This document shows positions 1 to 8,793 of a stretch of 64,000 nucleotides of DNA, in pieces; positions within the stretch are counted from its first letter, which is position 1, and each line of letters starts with the position of its first letter. This DNA comes from Nitrospira sp. BO4 (GTDB taxonomy: Bacteria > Nitrospirota > Nitrospiria > Nitrospirales > Nitrospiraceae): the NCBI GenBank assembly GCA_030144965.1, contig JAMPUU010000006.1, positions 248,001-312,000 on the forward strand. The letters run 5' to 3'. Under the pieces are notes generated by a model, which did not search any database, had not been told where the DNA came from, and was given only the letters and a program-made list of their open reading frames with translations. Both the position numbers and the translations under genes were made by a program.

Positions 1-44
1 GGGCGGGAGCGGCCGGCCCATCGGCTTCCAGCACCAAATCGTTC

Positions 45-1364
45 GTGGGTCCTCCTTGCAAGAGTCTCTACAAGAAGAAATCCATTCCAGCGAAGACGCT
101 GCATGCCCTCGTGCGTTCGCACGAACGATGGGTGGAATATCGAGGCAACGCGAATGCCAAACGCGCCGAGCTCTGCCAAGCCGACCTCAGCCGAGCATTA
201 CTCGCGGGGGCGAATCTCGAACGGGCGGACCTTGAAGGCACCATCTTACGTCAAGCGAACCTGTCTCAGGCCACTCTGATTCAGGCGAGTCTTGCGGGGG
301 CCGACCTCACCAAAGCCATCCTTGAGGACAGTAACCTCTCCGGAGCCGATCTGCGTCGTGCCCGACTCGCGGGCGCGAATCTCTTTCGCGCCATCGGCGA
401 TGAAGCCGCTCTCTTTGACGCCGTCTTCATCGGCGCGACGATGCACGAGTCGACATTCGAGCGGGCTCAGCTGGAGGGGGCCGATCTCACGGCTGCCGAC
501 TTGACCGACAGCAACTTCGTCGAAGCCCATTTTTACGGAGCGACGCTGAAAGACGCCGTCCTGGTGAATGCTGATCTATCGGGCGCCGACCTGCGTCGTG
601 CTGTCCTGACCAACGCCAATCTCTATCGGGCCAGCCTTCAGGGTGCGCTGCTGGACCATACGCAACTCGAGCGGACCCATCTCATCGAAGCCGACTTAGA
701 AAGCGCCTACCTGGACGAGGCAAACTTGCGCGAGGCCAACCTGAAGGATGCCATTCTTCGCGGTGCCGACCTGCGATACGCCAGTTTGTATGACGCAGAC
801 CTGCATAATACCGACCTAGAGGGCGCCAACTTGGAAGAAGCCAATCTGGTCAGGGCGCGCGTGAGCTCCGCAAAACTCCGGATGGCCATTCTGTATCACG
901 CCACCCTCGATGAAGCCGATTTCCGCGACGCCCACATCAACCGCGCGGTCTTTATCGGAGCCAAGGGATTGAGCGTCAACTTCACGAACGGCGATTTGAG
1001 CGAGATCTACGCTCCAAAATCTTCCCTCCGTCACGCTCAGTTCAACAGGGCCAACCTGGAATCGGCCAATTTCGTCGGAGCAGATCTGAGCAGAGCGAGC
1101 TTCACCGATGCAAATTTGGCTCACGCGAATCTCCAAGACGTGAACCTTCACGATGCCGTCCTCGCCGGAGCCGATTTGAGCGAGGCTCGGCTGGACTCCG
1201 CGGACTTGCGTCGCGCGAACTTCAGGGGCGCTAACCTCTCCTCGGTCATCGGTCTCACACAGTCACAACTCAATGCCGCCTGCGTCGATGACCAGACTAA
1301 ACTGCCGCCGGCGCTCAGCCGTCCGGCTCCCTGCAATGCTGCAAAGAAGCGGACTAAGCCATGA
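45..1364 (+). CDS. Pentapeptide-repeat protein (5' end possibly outside window)
   Basis: Nearly the whole chain from about residue 40 is built of A(D/N)LxX pentapeptides, which in this family fold as a right-handed quadrilateral beta-helix. The N-terminal 40 residues are basic, without a signal peptide. The function of this class is usually unknown; some members bind gyrase or other partners as scaffolds. The listed start is a GTG at 45, but the frame is open with no stop back to base 3, so the true start may lie upstream of the window. The last 4 bases overlap the next gene (ATGA), so the two are probably translated together. Family call is firm; role is unknown. Confidence 0.85.
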   Translation: MGPPCKSLYKKKSIPAKTLHALVRSHERWVEYRGNANAKRAELCQADLSRALLAGANLERADLEGTILRQANLSQATLIQASLAGADLTKAILEDSNLSGADLRRARLAGANLFRAIGDEAALFDAVFIGATMHESTFERAQLEGADLTAADLTDSNFVEAHFYGATLKDAVLVNADLSGADLRRAVLTNANLYRASLQGALLDHTQLERTHLIEADLESAYLDEANLREANLKDAILRGADLRYASLYDADLHNTDLEGANLEEANLVRARVSSAKLRMAILYHATLDEADFRDAHINRAVFIGAKGLSVNFTNGDLSEIYAPKSSLRHAQFNRANLESANFVGADLSRASFTDANLAHANLQDVNLHDAVLAGADLSEARLDSADLRRANFRGANLSSVIGLTQSQLNAACVDDQTKLPPALSRPAPCNAAKKRTKP

Positions 1365-2002
1365 CGGCCCCACATGAACACAATGTACAGGTCACGAAAG
1401 GGAAACTTGTTCTGGAGGGTATCCTCGGCCTGCCGACCGTCGCACGCGGGGTGGTCATCTTTGCACACGGGAGCGGGAGCGGGCGGTTCAGCCCTCGCAA
1501 CAACTTCGTCGCCCGACGACTGCAGCAAGATGGACTCGGCACGCTCCTGCTCGATTTGTTGACTGAAGAGGAAGCGGACGATCGGCGCAAGGTGTTTGAT
1601 ATCGATCTGCTGGCAGACAGACTCCTGCTGGCGAAAGGCTGGCTGGTCGAGGAACCACGGACGAAGAACACGGGAATCGGCTATTTTGGAGCCAGCACCG
1701 GCGCCGGAGCAGCCCTGCAAGCCGCAGCGCGAAATCCGTCGAACATCAGGGCCGTCGTGTCACGAGGGGGACGACCGGACCTGGCTAAATCTTATCTGCC
1801 GTCGGTCGCCGCTCCGACCTTGTTGATCGTCGGAGGCCACGATGAACCGGTCATTGACATGAACCAGGCAGCGTATGATTGGCTGACCTGTGAAAAGAAA
1901 TTGGTCATCATCCCTGGGGCAACACACCTGTTCGAGGAGCCTGGGACCTTGGAACAGGTGGCGGAACATGCAGGAAGGTGGTTTGTACGGTACCTCGTTT
2001 GA
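1361..2002 (+). CDS. Alpha/beta hydrolase, dienelactone-hydrolase-like
   Basis: A compact 213-residue alpha/beta hydrolase without signal peptide, so cytoplasmic. The nucleophile elbow is GASTG with Ser112; the acid is probably the Asp in GGHDEP and the base the His in GATHLF near the C-terminus. An HGSGSGR stretch near residue 36 fits the oxyanion-hole strand. This family hydrolyses small esters and lactones, and the exact substrate cannot be read from sequence. It starts inside the stop of the pentapeptide gene (4-base overlap), implying one transcript. Downstream, 23 bases separate it from a convergent gene. Confidence 0.8.
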   Translation: MTAPHEHNVQVTKGKLVLEGILGLPTVARGVVIFAHGSGSGRFSPRNNFVARRLQQDGLGTLLLDLLTEEEADDRRKVFDIDLLADRLLLAKGWLVEEPRTKNTGIGYFGASTGAGAALQAAARNPSNIRAVVSRGGRPDLAKSYLPSVAAPTLLIVGGHDEPVIDMNQAAYDWLTCEKKLVIIPGATHLFEEPGTLEQVAEHAGRWFVRYLV

Positions 2003-2025
2003 GGAGCCCTGCTGAGGCTATTGGT

Positions 2026-2559
2026 TTATGAGAGCACGGTGTTCCTGACAACCTCCATAATTCTCTCCGCTGCTTCTGTCGCTGAGACCTTCGTCGTATC
2101 AATGTGCACTTCCGGACTCAGTGGTGCCTCGTAGGGATCCTGTAATCCTGGAACGGTCGCCGATTCGCCTCGCTGCCCGCGCCGATAGGTTCCCTTGTAG
2201 TCACGCTGCCTCGCCAGTTCCAACGGACATTCCACGGCCACCTCGATGAACCTCGGGATCAGACTCCTGGCAAAATCCCGATAGGCCCGCCGGTTGGCTG
2301 TCGCATCGAAGATCACCGTCACACCATGCGAGACCAGTTTCGCACCCATGAACGCGAGTGCACGATAGAACAGATCTCGTTCTCCGCCACTGTAGGTTGG
2401 ATGAGGTGTCAAGATTCGCCGGACGGCATCCGATTCGAATACTTCGACGGAACGGATTTCTTCCAGCCTCGGCTTCAGTGCGGCCGCAATGGTGCTCTTT
2501 CCGGACGCGGGCAGGCCGGTGAGCCAGATGGCAACGCCTGGCATTCTATTCATACACAT
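2026..2559 (-). CDS. cysC: Adenylylsulfate kinase-like protein (CysC family)
   Basis: Phosphorylates adenosine 5'-phosphosulfate to PAPS in the CysC family. A P-loop GLPASGKST lies near the N-terminus, followed by FESDAVRRIL, which corresponds to the family's DGDNVR helix with the Asp kept, and a DPYEAPLSPEVHIDT segment matching the substrate-lid and C-terminal strand of CysC. At 177 residues it is a slightly short, stand-alone kinase. No sulfurylase or other cys gene is adjacent, so a kinase acting on a different small substrate is possible. Met codons at 2559, 2553 and 2544 could all start it; 2559 follows a GGGG stretch. The upstream minus-strand neighbour is a phosphotransferase 73 bases away. 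Confidence 0.75.
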   Translation of the reverse strand: MCMNRMPGVAIWLTGLPASGKSTIAAALKPRLEEIRSVEVFESDAVRRILTPHPTYSGGERDLFYRALAFMGAKLVSHGVTVIFDATANRRAYRDFARSLIPRFIEVAVECPLELARQRDYKGTYRRGQRGESATVPGLQDPYEAPLSPEVHIDTTKVSATEAAERIMEVVRNTVLS

Positions 2560-2632
2560 GACCCCGCGATCGACAATCAGCCGTCGGGCCGTCTTCGCGT
2601 GTTAATTCCGTGGGCTATTGGCCGAGACCTCA

Positions 2633-3733
2633 TCATCCCTGGCAGTACTCATTCACCCGTTCCGGCTCAAATCGCGGTACATCGAGAACATTTTCAATGA
2701 AGCGAAAGAGGCTTCGTCTGACGTCCATCGACAAATTGGGATACCAGAGCGGGCTGGCCACGACCAGGCCGCGAAAGGCGAAGAACGGCGCCGCCGTTTC
2801 AGTGATCTTCTCGTCGCCGCTGGCTTCCATGTAGGTGTCCCAGAACAACCGGAAGAGAACTTCGAACGGTCCCCGGAGCTTGCCCCAGCTGATCAGTGAG
2901 TTCAGCAGATAATTGATCGTCATCGCAGTGATGTCGTCGGCCGGTTCGCCCCATTCTCCCCGTGAGCGATCCAACACAGCAAAATCCGTCCCCGCGCGGA
3001 ACAGCACATTGTACGGATGGAAATCCCCGTGAACCTGAGAAAGTCGATTGGTGTTTTCGCGAAGGCGCCAACGCCAACGATTGCACGCGTCCTCCACCGT
3101 TCGCAGCAGATCGCCCGTGATAAAGCCACAGCGCGCCGGATAGCTGTCGGTCAGTCCCATGATGCATTCGCCGTGACCGATCAATTCACGCAGCCGACGC
3201 TTATACAGATCCGCGTCACGCCGTTTCTTTGCATGGATGCGGGCCAAGTAGCGTGCCAACGCGACGGTGCGTTGGCGATCCAACTTACGCAGCCTTTTGC
3301 CTGTCGCCAGCCGCGCAAGATCCCCATGATAACTCACGCCGTCGGTCCATTCGTTCAACACAAAAACTTCACGCGCCTCGGCGATGGAAAAGAGCGCCTG
3401 TTTGGCATCGAATGCGCCCACATCCAGGGCCTTCACATGGCGCGGCAGGCGTCCATACGAATCGTAGTCCCACAACATGGCTTGTCCGCGATCAGCCATA
3501 TGTTCGTGCCCAAACGGGCCGGGCTTCATGGTTTCAAGTACGGCGGAATTGACCCGACGTCCGATTTGGAACGTCAATTTGACCGGTGTACCGTACCCAT
3601 AACGCTTCTGTTCTCCCTTGGAGCTCTCTTTGCCGATCACTCCATAGGACAGCAAGCTGACCTTTGGGCCAAAGCGGGCCTGTAGGTAACGTTCCAAGGC
3701 TGACTTCCTCAACACCGGCATGCTGAGAGCCAT
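2633..3733 (-). CDS. APH-family phosphotransferase
   Basis: Kinase-fold protein of 366 residues of the aminoglycoside/choline phosphotransferase superfamily. The catalytic-loop signature VHGDFHPYNVLF is followed by LDRSRGEWGEPADDI, which supplies the metal-binding Asp in the DFG-equivalent position (here LDRS). The N-terminal part lacks a clear glycine-rich loop. In this superfamily the substrate may be a sugar, choline, an antibiotic or a polyhydroxy metabolite; nothing here decides. It probably shares a transcript with the APS-kinase-like gene downstream. An ATG 12 bases further in (3721) is an alternative start; neither has a strong ribosome-binding site. Confidence 0.7.
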   Translation of the reverse strand: MALSMPVLRKSALERYLQARFGPKVSLLSYGVIGKESSKGEQKRYGYGTPVKLTFQIGRRVNSAVLETMKPGPFGHEHMADRGQAMLWDYDSYGRLPRHVKALDVGAFDAKQALFSIAEAREVFVLNEWTDGVSYHGDLARLATGKRLRKLDRQRTVALARYLARIHAKKRRDADLYKRRLRELIGHGECIMGLTDSYPARCGFITGDLLRTVEDACNRWRWRLRENTNRLSQVHGDFHPYNVLFRAGTDFAVLDRSRGEWGEPADDITAMTINYLLNSLISWGKLRGPFEVLFRLFWDTYMEASGDEKITETAAPFFAFRGLVVASPLWYPNLSMDVRRSLFRFIENVLDVPRFEPERVNEYCQG

Positions 3734-3992
3734 CGCAATTCACGTTCCCGACATAGCTCTTTCGAACCCTCGAGAAGGTCGCTGAATGCAGGCATACTGG
3801 CGCGTTGGGCTCCACCGATGAACAGGTCACTGTGGAAAAATGCACCATGTTGGAGCCGCTGGGAAAGCTCGGGGATCAGGAAATATCTGCGCCCGCTGAT
3901 TTGCCCATACCGTCCAACCCGTCTCAAGTCGGCACATCGTTTGCTGACTCCGCTTGATGAAAGGGACGGAATTGTCTGGATGTGGAGGCGCT

Positions 3993-4550
3993 ATGAAACT
4001 TGAGATTGAAAGCCGCAATGTCGCAATGACCCCCCGCTGGAAGACCGAGATTGAAGCCCGTATGGAAGACCTCCAACGGGGGCACGAGGATTTGATTCAC
4101 GGCCGAGTGACGTTGACTAAGAATCGGCATCACAAGAAACTTGCGAACGTGGCGGAGGCACTGGTCGTGGTCACACTGCCCGGACGTCATACCATGACGG
4201 CCCGAAAGGAAGACAAGACTTTCGAGGAGGCCATGCGCTCTGCGTTTCATGCCGTGAGCATCGAACTCCGCAAGTATCGAGAAAAACGTGCGAAGACCGA
4301 GATTCGACTGTCACCGGTGCCGCCTCATCGCGGTGTGATCTGCAAGCTCTTTCCCAAGGAGCAATACGGCTTCATCCTGAAAGAAGGAGGCGGCGAGGTC
4401 TATTTTCATGCGAATGCGCTGCAGAGGGTCGCCTTCGGCCAACTGGAGGATGGCATCGAGGTCCTCTTCGGCGAAGAGCAAGGAAAGAAGGGCCTACAGG
4501 CGACCGTCGTGACCCTCCCGCCTCCCATGACGACAAGAGTGTCCTCATGA
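3993..4550 (+). CDS. HPF/RaiA-type ribosome hibernation factor fused to a cold-shock domain
   Basis: The N-terminal half (about residues 1-100) has the S30AE/HPF pattern: a beta-strand start, KNRHHKK, then EDKTFEEAMRSAFHAVSIELRKY. This domain binds the 30S decoding region and dimerises or inactivates ribosomes in slow growth. The C-terminal 70 residues form a cold-shock (OB) domain with both RNA-binding strands visible (YGFILKEGG and EVYFHAN). I chose the ATG at 3993 because GGAGG sits 4 bases upstream; an upstream in-frame ATG at 3954 lacks this. It overlaps the following protease gene by 4 bases, so hibernation factor and protease are probably co-translated. Confidence 0.85.
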   Translation: MKLEIESRNVAMTPRWKTEIEARMEDLQRGHEDLIHGRVTLTKNRHHKKLANVAEALVVVTLPGRHTMTARKEDKTFEEAMRSAFHAVSIELRKYREKRAKTEIRLSPVPPHRGVICKLFPKEQYGFILKEGGGEVYFHANALQRVAFGQLEDGIEVLFGEEQGKKGLQATVVTLPPPMTTRVSS

Positions 4551-6973
4551 CGATGGAGAAGTTCAAAGTGCCAACGTCGATGCTCGCCCCCGTGATCGAC
4601 TCGGGACAACTCGGGTTCGAGGATACGGGCGAACTGGAGCCCCTCACCGAAATCATCGGGCAGGAACGGGCTGTTGAGGCGCTGGAATTCGGGCTGCACA
4701 TGAAGAGCCCAGGGTTCAATCTCTACGTATCGGGTCCTGTCGGCACGGGAAAGGGCACGCTCGTTCGGCAGATGGTCAAGCGGATGGCTCTGGGCGCTCC
4801 TGCACCACCAGACTGGTGCTACGTGAATACTTTCCAAGATCCTTCTCGACCGACCTGTCTCGCTCTTCCGGCGGGACAGGGTGCCTCGTTCAAGCAAGAG
4901 ATGGCGGGATTCATCGAAGGATTGCGGCGCGACATTCCCTTGGCATTTGAAAGTAAGAACTATCTCGATTCCAAAGCCAAGGTACACGACGAGATCGACG
5001 CGAAGAAAAAAGCGCTCTTCCATGAATTGGAGGAACTCACCCGTACTCGTGGGTTCGGCTTTGAGGAAACCTCGGTGGGTTTCGGGATTGTCCCGCTCAA
5101 GGCCGGCCACCCCATGACAGACGCCGACATGACGGCCATGACCGAGGAGGACCAACGGGACTTGAATGAACGGCGTAAGGCCCTAGAAGGTGAGATCCGC
5201 GAATTCCACATCCGCATCCACGGCCTCGAGAAAGACGCCGAACACCAGCGGCACCACCTGGACCGCCAATTGGTCATGAATGTCTTGGAAGGCCGTTATG
5301 AAATCATGCGACGGGCCTACCAAGAGATGACGGAGGTCTCGACATTCTTAGAGCATGTTCGTAACGACATCGTCCACCACTACAAAGATTTTCTGCCGCG
5401 CGAAGGCCCCACTATTGCCATACCCGGAGTGGAATTCAAACGACCCGACATGTCGCGCTTCCTCGTCAATCTCATCGTGCAGCACGACCCGACGGAAGGC
5501 GCCCCCGTTATCGACGAATCACACCCGACCTATACAAATCTCATCGGGAAGATCGAACGGCGGGCTCACATGGGCGTAATGTACACCGACTTCACGGAGA
5601 TCCGTGCGGGCGCCGTCCTGCTGGCCAACGGTGGCTACTTGATCGTGAACGCCTTGGACATGCTGCGCCAACCTTTCTCGTGGGATGCGTTAAAGCGCGT
5701 GATCAAGACCGGCGAGGTGAAAATTGAGGACCCCAGTGAATTCTACGGATTCTCGACGGCGGGGCTTAGGCCGCAACCTGTCCCGGTGAATGTCAAGGTC
5801 ATCATGGTCGGGCCGCCCATCCTGTACCACTTGCTCCAGGCCTATGAGGAAGATTTCGGCAAACTGTTCAAGGTGAAAGTGGACTTCGACACCGAAGTGG
5901 TGAGAAGCGAGCGGCAGGACCGTCAATATGCCAGATTCATCGCCAAACTCTGCCGTGAAGAGGGACTGCCGCATTTCGGAGCCGATGCCGTGGCCGAAAT
6001 CATCCGGCAAGGGCTCCGTTTTGCAGATCGACACGACCGGCTGTCGTTGCGGTTCAGCCTGGTAAGTGATCTGATCCGCGAAGCCGGCTACTGGGCAAGG
6101 AAAGAAGGACATTCGTTCGTCACTCGGGCCGACGTCGATGCCGCCGTCACCCACAAGCGATATCGCTCGAATCTGGCGGAACACTGGATTCAGGATGAGA
6201 TCAAAGAAGGCACGTTGATGGTCGATTTGGACGGCGACGTCGTCGGCCAGGTCAACGGTCTCTCAGTCCATCAGCTCGGAGACTATGCGTTCGGCCGTCC
6301 CACGCGCATCACGGCCCGAACCTATGTCGGGACAAAGGGCGTCATCGATATCCAGCGAGAGGCGGAACTTGCCGGAATGATCCACAGCAAGGGTGTCCTG
6401 ACATTGGCCGGCTACCTTGCCGGGAAATTTGCCGGCACTCACCCTTTCGCGGTCAGTGCTTCGTTGACATTCGAGCAGACCTACTCGGAAGTGGAGGGCG
6501 ACAGCGCCGCTGTGGCCGAGCTCGCCGCCATTCTCTCCAGCCTCGCCGATCTGCCGATCCATCAATGGCTCGCCGTCACCGGTTCCGTCAACCAATTGGG
6601 TGAAATCCAGCCGATCGGCGGCGTAAACGAAAAGATCGAAGGATTCTTTGAGTCCTGCTCACGCAAGGGCTTGACGGGAAAGCAGGGCGTGATCATCCCC
6701 TCTCGAAACACGAAACACCTGGCGCTTCGGCACGAGGTCGTGGAGGCCGTGGAATCAGCCCACTTCACCGTATATGCCGTAAATACGATGGAAGAAGCCC
6801 TAGAGCTGCTCACCGGCAGCGCTGCGGGGGAACGGGGGCTTGATGGCTCTTACCCGTTCGACAGCGTCTTCGGTCGCGCTGCGCAGCGATTGGAAGAAAT
6901 GGCGCAGGCGGTGGCGGAGTGGAGTGAAGGGGAGGAGAATCCAGGCAAGCCGATGATCATCGGAAAACCATAG
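4547..6973 (+). CDS. Lon-related ATP-dependent protease (AAA_32 / S16 type)
   Basis: 808-residue cytoplasmic protease of the Lon-like family that lacks the Lon N-terminal substrate domain. Walker A is GPVGTGKGT (about residues 63-71), followed by a long helical insertion (about 150-260) typical of the AAA_32 subfamily, then GGYLIVNALDML as the Walker-B strand. The S16 protease domain holds the Ser-Lys dyad: Ser653 in VEGDSAA and Lys696 in GGVNEKIEGFF, with the 43-residue spacing seen in E. coli Lon. The start overlaps the stop of the HPF-CSD gene, which suggests a stress or stationary-phase protein-quality unit. A stretch of 164 bases without a gene follows. Confidence 0.92.
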   Translation: MTMEKFKVPTSMLAPVIDSGQLGFEDTGELEPLTEIIGQERAVEALEFGLHMKSPGFNLYVSGPVGTGKGTLVRQMVKRMALGAPAPPDWCYVNTFQDPSRPTCLALPAGQGASFKQEMAGFIEGLRRDIPLAFESKNYLDSKAKVHDEIDAKKKALFHELEELTRTRGFGFEETSVGFGIVPLKAGHPMTDADMTAMTEEDQRDLNERRKALEGEIREFHIRIHGLEKDAEHQRHHLDRQLVMNVLEGRYEIMRRAYQEMTEVSTFLEHVRNDIVHHYKDFLPREGPTIAIPGVEFKRPDMSRFLVNLIVQHDPTEGAPVIDESHPTYTNLIGKIERRAHMGVMYTDFTEIRAGAVLLANGGYLIVNALDMLRQPFSWDALKRVIKTGEVKIEDPSEFYGFSTAGLRPQPVPVNVKVIMVGPPILYHLLQAYEEDFGKLFKVKVDFDTEVVRSERQDRQYARFIAKLCREEGLPHFGADAVAEIIRQGLRFADRHDRLSLRFSLVSDLIREAGYWARKEGHSFVTRADVDAAVTHKRYRSNLAEHWIQDEIKEGTLMVDLDGDVVGQVNGLSVHQLGDYAFGRPTRITARTYVGTKGVIDIQREAELAGMIHSKGVLTLAGYLAGKFAGTHPFAVSASLTFEQTYSEVEGDSAAVAELAAILSSLADLPIHQWLAVTGSVNQLGEIQPIGGVNEKIEGFFESCSRKGLTGKQGVIIPSRNTKHLALRHEVVEAVESAHFTVYAVNTMEEALELLTGSAAGERGLDGSYPFDSVFGRAAQRLEEMAQAVAEWSEGEENPGKPMIIGKP

Positions 6974-7102
6974 TCTGATCAACGAATAGCAGACCATAAC
7001 CCCTGTCCCTGAAACTCGTGAGTATCTTAGTTCACTGTGTTTGAATGGTCATTTGCTGACCTCGTCTATTCTCACGCCGTCTCAGGGTTATTCGCATTGA
7101 TT

Positions 7103-7130
7103 GGAAACTCAGAATACTGTTACAGTTTCC
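7103..7130. promoter_or_regulatory. Nested inverted repeats upstream of tetR-like gene (candidate operator)
   Basis: GGAAACT (7103-7109) is mirrored by AGTTTCC (7124-7130), and inside it ACTGT-T-ACAGT (7116-7126) is a second perfect inverted repeat. The pair ends 7 bases before the first ATG of the TetR-family gene. TetR proteins usually bind such palindromes near their own promoter. Autoregulation is inferred; no clear -35/-10 pair was identified. Confidence 0.4.
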
Positions 7131-7137
7131 TTGGTGT

Positions 7138-7779
7138 ATGCCTAAGCAATCCTTCATGCCGCGTTTTAGGCCGTCGTCCACTAAAATGGCCTTCCGTCAA
7201 CGCATCATTCTGGAATCCCGTCGGCATTTCTTGGCTCATGGGTTTCGGGGCGTCACCATGGATGATCTTGCCCACGAGATGGCCATCAGCAAAAAGACGC
7301 TCTACGCCGGCTTTCCGAGCAAGACGGCTCTTGTGGAAGCCGTGATCCTTGAAAAGTTCAGGGACGTTGATGCCGATCTGAGTCGTATCACACTCACGTC
7401 CTCCTCAGATTGCCTCAGGGCACTCCGTCGTCTGCTCGAATGTGTGCAAGGACACATGGAGGAGATCCGACCGCCGTTCTTGCGCGACATTCGCCGCGAG
7501 ATGCCGGATTTGTTTGCGGTGGTGGAAAGCCGGAGGCGGGACCTGATTCAGCGTCATTTCGGAAAAGTGTTCCTGGAAGGTCGTCGCGCGGGGATCATCC
7601 GTCAGGACATTCCGCCCAAGCTGGCGATCGACATTCTGCTCGGTGCGGTGCAGGCCGTGATGAATCCATCAAAAATAGAAGAGCTGGGTTCCACCCCCAA
7701 AACCATCTTTACCGCCATCATGCGGGTAGTCCTCGAAGGCTTGACCACGGAGAAAGCCAGACCGCTGCGAACAATCTGA
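7138..7779 (+). CDS. TetR-family transcriptional regulator of the downstream exporter
   Basis: The N-terminal helix-turn-helix lies about residues 17-62, with RRHFLAHGFRGVTMDDLAHEMAISKKTLYAGFPSK as two matching parts of the TetR DNA-binding domain; the remainder is an all-helical ligand-binding and dimerisation domain. It is the first gene of a tightly spaced run (TetR, HlyD, two ABC ATPases, two permeases), the same order as CecR with YbhGFSR in E. coli, so it probably represses this exporter in response to a small toxic molecule. The start could be ATG 7138 or ATG 7186 (MAFRQRII); neither has a clear ribosome-binding site. A palindromic candidate operator lies just upstream. Confidence 0.85.
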   Translation: MPKQSFMPRFRPSSTKMAFRQRIILESRRHFLAHGFRGVTMDDLAHEMAISKKTLYAGFPSKTALVEAVILEKFRDVDADLSRITLTSSSDCLRALRRLLECVQGHMEEIRPPFLRDIRREMPDLFAVVESRRRDLIQRHFGKVFLEGRRAGIIRQDIPPKLAIDILLGAVQAVMNPSKIEELGSTPKTIFTAIMRVVLEGLTTEKARPLRTI

Positions 7780-7791
7780 CTCGACAATTGG

Positions 7792-8787
7792 ATGATGAAA
7801 CGAATCCTGATCATACTTCTTGCGGCAGGAACGGTGATCACCGGGGGGTATCTCTATGTGCGCTCCTTGTCCGAACGCGAGGCAGACCATACCCTCAGGG
7901 TTGCAGGCAATATTGAGGCGCATGAGAGCGTGGTCAGCTTCAAGGTGCCGGGTCGTATCGTAGAGTTGCCCGTTCAAGAGGGCCAGCATGTCAACAAGGG
8001 AGACCTGCTGGCGCGCCTCGATGACGAAGATTACCGCCAGCAAGTGAGCGTGGACGAGGCGACCGTACGAACGCGAGAAGCTGAGCTGAAGTTGGCCTTG
8101 GCCGGAAACCGGAAGCAGCAGATCCAAGCGGTGAAACAATCTGTGATCGACGCGCAATCGGATCTCGAACTCAAACGTGCAGAATTCCGCCGACGCCGAG
8201 CCCTGCTCGATGAGCAAGCCGTGTCGCAAGAAGATGTCGACAGCGCGGAAACGCTGATGAAGCGGGCAGAAGCGACATATCGACGCCTCAAGGAAAATCA
8301 GGACGAGATTGTCGAGGGCACGCGCAAGGAGGAAATTGCTGTGCGACAAGCCAATCTCCAGCTGGCCCAGGAATACTTGGAGATGGCCGGCGTGAACTTG
8401 TCTTATACCGTGCTCTCGGCGCCGATCTCCGGAGTGGTCCTCGTGCGGCAGGCAGAGCTCGGCGAAGTTGTCTCTCGTGGAACGCCGGTCGTCTCGATCG
8501 CCGATGTCGACCGCCTCTGGATGCGAGGCTATATCAACGAGACGGATCTGGGTCGAATTCAGTGGGATCAACCGGCCACCGTTCGCACGGACACCTATCC
8601 CGACAAGAAGTACCACGGCCGCATCTCGTTTATTGCATCCCAAGCTGAATTCACGCCGAAAAGCGTCGAGACCTACAAAGAACGAGTCACCCTCGTCTAT
8701 CGCATCAAGATCAACCTGGACAACCAGAACCGTGAGCTCAAGCCCGGAATGCCGGCTGAAGCGACCATCGACGCTCCACCGAAATAA
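7792..8787 (+). CDS. HlyD-family membrane-fusion protein (YbhG-like)
   Basis: Periplasmic adaptor of 331 residues. One N-terminal membrane anchor (IILLAAGTVITGGYLYV) is followed by the first lipoyl-like half (FKVPGRIVELPVQEGQHV), a long coiled-coil hairpin (about residues 95-205), and the second lipoyl half plus beta-barrel (LSAPISGVVLVRQAELGEVV). In this family the adaptor links inner-membrane ABC permeases to an outer-membrane channel. No channel gene is nearby, so a shared TolC-like channel is likely. The gene follows the TetR gene by 12 bases and precedes the first ATPase by 6 bases. Two adjacent ATG codons (7792, 7795) can start it. Confidence 0.87.
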   Translation: MMKRILIILLAAGTVITGGYLYVRSLSEREADHTLRVAGNIEAHESVVSFKVPGRIVELPVQEGQHVNKGDLLARLDDEDYRQQVSVDEATVRTREAELKLALAGNRKQQIQAVKQSVIDAQSDLELKRAEFRRRRALLDEQAVSQEDVDSAETLMKRAEATYRRLKENQDEIVEGTRKEEIAVRQANLQLAQEYLEMAGVNLSYTVLSAPISGVVLVRQAELGEVVSRGTPVVSIADVDRLWMRGYINETDLGRIQWDQPATVRTDTYPDKKYHGRISFIASQAEFTPKSVETYKERVTLVYRIKINLDNQNRELKPGMPAEATIDAPPK

Positions 8788-8793
8788 TGACGT

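Noticed and set aside
3709-3927. 72-codon minus-strand frame just upstream of the phosphotransferase
   Set aside because: TTG start without a ribosome-binding site, ends inside the next gene, and resembles no known protein; kept only as a remote possibility.
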